The notes under the pieces were generated by a model, which ran no database searches, was not told where the DNA came from, and saw nothing but the letters and a program-made list of their open reading frames with translations. The position numbers were made by a program, and so were the translations under genes. From positions 98,467 to 162,466 of the forward strand of contig JAJEEM010000064.1 of assembly GCA_022820995.1 (NCBI GenBank): 64,000 nt of DNA. Direction: 5' to 3'. This document shows, in pieces, positions 62,150 through 64,000 of this stretch (position 1 is the stretch's first letter; every line of letters begins with the position of its first letter). The stretch is from Gemmatimonadota bacterium. Lineage in GTDB: Bacteria > Gemmatimonadota > Gemmatimonadetes > Palauibacterales > Palauibacteraceae.

Positions 62150-63895
62150 TCACTTCAATCGCCTGAACGCCTCCCATCGCTCCATCACCCGATCGCGCGC
62201 CATCGGGAGCAGATGAAGTCGTGCCTCACACTCCTGTCGCATTACCTCCAAAGTCCAGCTCGGATGTCCATCAGCGAGACACTCGAAACACAGCGTCGCA
62301 ACTGCTCCAATTGATCCCGCCGCCGGCGACAGCGCAATCTCACAGAGAAGTTCCGCAGCGACACTTATTGCCGCACCTGTGGCACTGTGCGTTCCTCTTA
62401 GCCGATCGAACAGCTTCAGAATGCCGTCATCAACCTGATACCCTGTCTTCTCCAACGCTCTCTTCAGCATAGCAGCGTTGACTGGAACGAAATAATGGTC
62501 CCGACGAACTAGTTCCACCAGCACATCCAGACCTCGTTCCTCGTCGATCCCATCCACTCGCAGCAGTCCCCAAATCAACGCCGCTGTCGAGAACCCCTCA
62601 CACTTGTCGTTGAACGGCGACAACTCGAGTCGCCGGATGCCCAAGTCATCCGCGTAGACGGGAACGCTCATCTCGAGCGCGATCAGATACGTGTCCGCAG
62701 TGCTGTTTCCCAATTGCTCACGTACTGACCGAAACGTTTCATCGATCGATTCAGACGGGACTGGCTCCACTCGACACGTTTCCCGTACCCAATCGATACA
62801 ACTCTCTATTCTTCTCTGTTCCTCTCTAATCTCCCTCGGCGTTCGCTCCACCATCGCAAAGCTTCCTCCCGGCCCCGCCACTAGGTGTTGAGATCCGGCT
62901 TCCGCATGGCTGCCCAACACCTGCAGTTCCATCTGGAGCTCATCGAGTAGGCTCTGCGGCACCAGCATCGATCTTGATCCCTCCTCAAAAAGCGGGTGCA
63001 ATTCGAGCTCCGCCACCGTTATGAGTGCAGATCTGGTTAGGAGGATTCGTTCTGAGTCACTTGCCAGCTTAGTGGCCGCAGCGAACTCTACGGGGAATGG
63101 ATACTCTGAACTCAGCTTTAGATCCGGTCGCCTCGAAATCTCCGCATATACGTCTCCGATCCCGACACCCAACCGAGCTGCGACTGAACCAAGTGGGGGT
63201 TCATGGCGTCGGTAGATGTCAAGGACGGCTTCTGCCAGCTCCCGCCGCTCCATTACGGATCGCAAGAGAGGATCTTCGGCAGAGCCGATCGTCTCTTCTG
63301 GCAATCGAACGCCTTGGATTGCCAAGGAATCGGGGTGACGACGATGGTAGTTGATTAGAAGATCTTGAAAGATATGTACAAAAAGAGTCTTGCTTTCCCG
63401 GACAGTGAACTCTGTTTCCCGTTCCGTGCCCTGCTGCCTAATGATCGTGTCACCCGCCCGTAGATCGACGATATCTCGTACCGCTGTGGAATCTGGAGTG
63501 AATTCGTCCGCCTGCGGGTCTTCGAGAAGTGGATCGACAATTGTGTACTGAAGCTCATCACCCGCTGACGATTCGAGTGTCACCCAAGTGCCCGCAGCGA
63601 TTCGATCCATGTCCAGGTCTAGGCCAGAGCGCTCACATTGCGAAAAGATCGCGATGTACACTTGGGCTACGAGCTTTTCCTGGGGTGCCTGACGGGCCGC
63701 GCGATAGGCACATCGTAAGGCTTCGGCGTACCGTTCGACATGAGCAAAGAGCTGGGCGATTTGCACCAACTGACTTGGAGTGGCTTGATCCTCGAGATTG
63801 GTGAGCTGTTGAAGTTGCTGTTCGCACTCCGTAGAAGCATTCTGGCGCAAGTATGCCATGGCTAGCCCGGATTTCTCAAAGGATGGAGTAGGCAC
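62150..63895 (-). CDS. TPR + GreAB-C-like + PIN-like protein of unknown function
   Basis: A 581-residue soluble protein. Reading order: short TPR-like helices (about 40-95); a GreA/GreB C-terminal-like domain (about 102-170, TWVTLESSAGDELQYTIVD...DLRAGDTI); a helical/HTH-like part (about 220-250); a PIN-like domain (about 280-420) with LLTRSALITVAELEL and VPVYADDLGIRRL. The first PIN Asp appears replaced. Lower GC than the rest of the window, convergent with vsr, so likely part of a mobile defence island. ATG at 63895. No known system comes to mind. Confidence 0.6.
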   Translation of the reverse strand: MPTPSFEKSGLAMAYLRQNASTECEQQLQQLTNLEDQATPSQLVQIAQLFAHVERYAEALRCAYRAARQAPQEKLVAQVYIAIFSQCERSGLDLDMDRIAAGTWVTLESSAGDELQYTIVDPLLEDPQADEFTPDSTAVRDIVDLRAGDTIIRQQGTERETEFTVRESKTLFVHIFQDLLINYHRRHPDSLAIQGVRLPEETIGSAEDPLLRSVMERRELAEAVLDIYRRHEPPLGSVAARLGVGIGDVYAEISRRPDLKLSSEYPFPVEFAAATKLASDSERILLTRSALITVAELELHPLFEEGSRSMLVPQSLLDELQMELQVLGSHAEAGSQHLVAGPGGSFAMVERTPREIREEQRRIESCIDWVRETCRVEPVPSESIDETFRSVREQLGNSTADTYLIALEMSVPVYADDLGIRRLELSPFNDKCEGFSTAALIWGLLRVDGIDEERGLDVLVELVRRDHYFVPVNAAMLKRALEKTGYQVDDGILKLFDRLRGTHSATGAAISVAAELLCEIALSPAAGSIGAVATLCFECLADGHPSWTLEVMRQECEARLHLLPMARDRVMERWEAFRRLK

Positions 63896-63917
63896 CGGCC
63901 TCCGGTAATCGCTAATT

Positions 63918-63935
63918 TGTTATTCCCCAATAACA
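63918..63935. promoter_or_regulatory. Perfect dyad in the divergent promoter region
   Basis: TGTTATT (63918-63924) and AATAACA (63929-63935) are perfect inverted arms around CCCC, lying in the 65-base gap between the TPR/GreAB/PIN gene (start 63895) and a divergent gene starting at 63961. AT-rich, typical of a repressor operator controlling both directions. Confidence 0.6.
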
Positions 63936-63960
63936 TGGCGGCTACAAAAAAGGAGGACCG

Positions 63961-64000
63961 GTGCCGACACAGCGTAAGCCCGTCTCGTTCGCTTTTCAAG
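63961..64000 (+). CDS. 5' end of a truncated gene
   Basis: A GTG at 63961 with a strong AAAGGAGG ribosome site ending four bases before it, opening an uninterrupted frame (PTQRKPVSFAFQ) to the window edge. Only 13 codons are visible, so the product cannot be named. It is divergent from the PIN-like gene and shares its palindromic control region, so it is probably its functional partner. Confidence 0.6.
   Translation, partial: MPTQRKPVSFAFQ

Overview
The window is GC-rich, densely coded chromosomal DNA with no rRNA, tRNA or CRISPR array that I could find. Many genes encode lipoproteins or signal-peptide proteins. Typical families include TonB-dependent receptors paired with DUF4249 or GLPGLI proteins, large secreted peptidases, class C beta-lactamase-like hydrolases, membrane dipeptidase and PQQ/heme proteins. 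This points to an aerobic, peptide-scavenging Gram-negative heterotroph. My best guess is a marine or sponge-associated Gemmatimonadota (Palauibacter-like), inferred from gene content only.

Layout: 1-12.8 kb holds a truncated cyanophycinase-like peptidase, an MFS transporter, three lipoproteins (nuclease, DUF6503-like, FKBP), a fumarylacetoacetase-family enzyme, a 1450-residue M14 carboxypeptidase, a cytochrome c, and a protein fusing two Cache-like sensor domains to an autotransporter-like barrel. 12.9-14.4 kb is a lower-GC insertion carrying one gene read as TerB-like + two SAP-like + PD-(D/E)XK. 14.5-17.6 kb is an operon: a small protein ending Cys-Cys, an ArsA/Get3-like ATPase and a CstA transporter. 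17.7-19.2 kb is a DUF4143 ATPase with a ~24-bp periodic repeat array upstream. 19.2-34.2 kb carries amidohydrolase, gamma-glutamyltransferase, S9 peptidase, PQQ/heme protein, serine hydrolase, sterol desaturase-like protein, DUF4249/TonB receptor pair, M28 peptidase and an M15-like LysM protein. 34.3-41.8 kb holds the pxpABC 5-oxoprolinase operon, divergent from a membrane dipeptidase, two exported FAH-family paralogs and an APC permease. 41.8-48.3 kb is mixed housekeeping and transport. 48.3-49.6 kb is a second DUF4143 ATPase, preceded by an exact 22-bp periodic array. 49.7-59.0 kb has a GLPGLI/TonB receptor pair, an HGSNAT/DUF5009-like membrane protein and a translationally coupled tannase + molybdenum hydroxylase operon. 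59.4-64 kb is a lower-GC defence-type island: NotI-family endonuclease, cytosine-5 methyltransferase, Vsr nuclease and a TPR/GreAB-C/PIN-like protein.

How the genes fit together: the exported peptidases (M14, S9, M28, M19), gamma-glutamyltransferase, 5-oxoprolinase and amino-acid permease form a coherent programme for degrading peptides and gamma-glutamyl compounds to glutamate. The most unusual signals are (i) short, strictly spaced direct-repeat arrays upstream of both DUF4143 ATPase-nuclease genes, with different core sequences; (ii) the Cache-autotransporter fusion; (iii) the TPR-GreAB-PIN gene with a palindrome in its divergent promoter, next to a NotI-type R-M-Vsr module; and (iv) the orphan SAP/nuclease gene.
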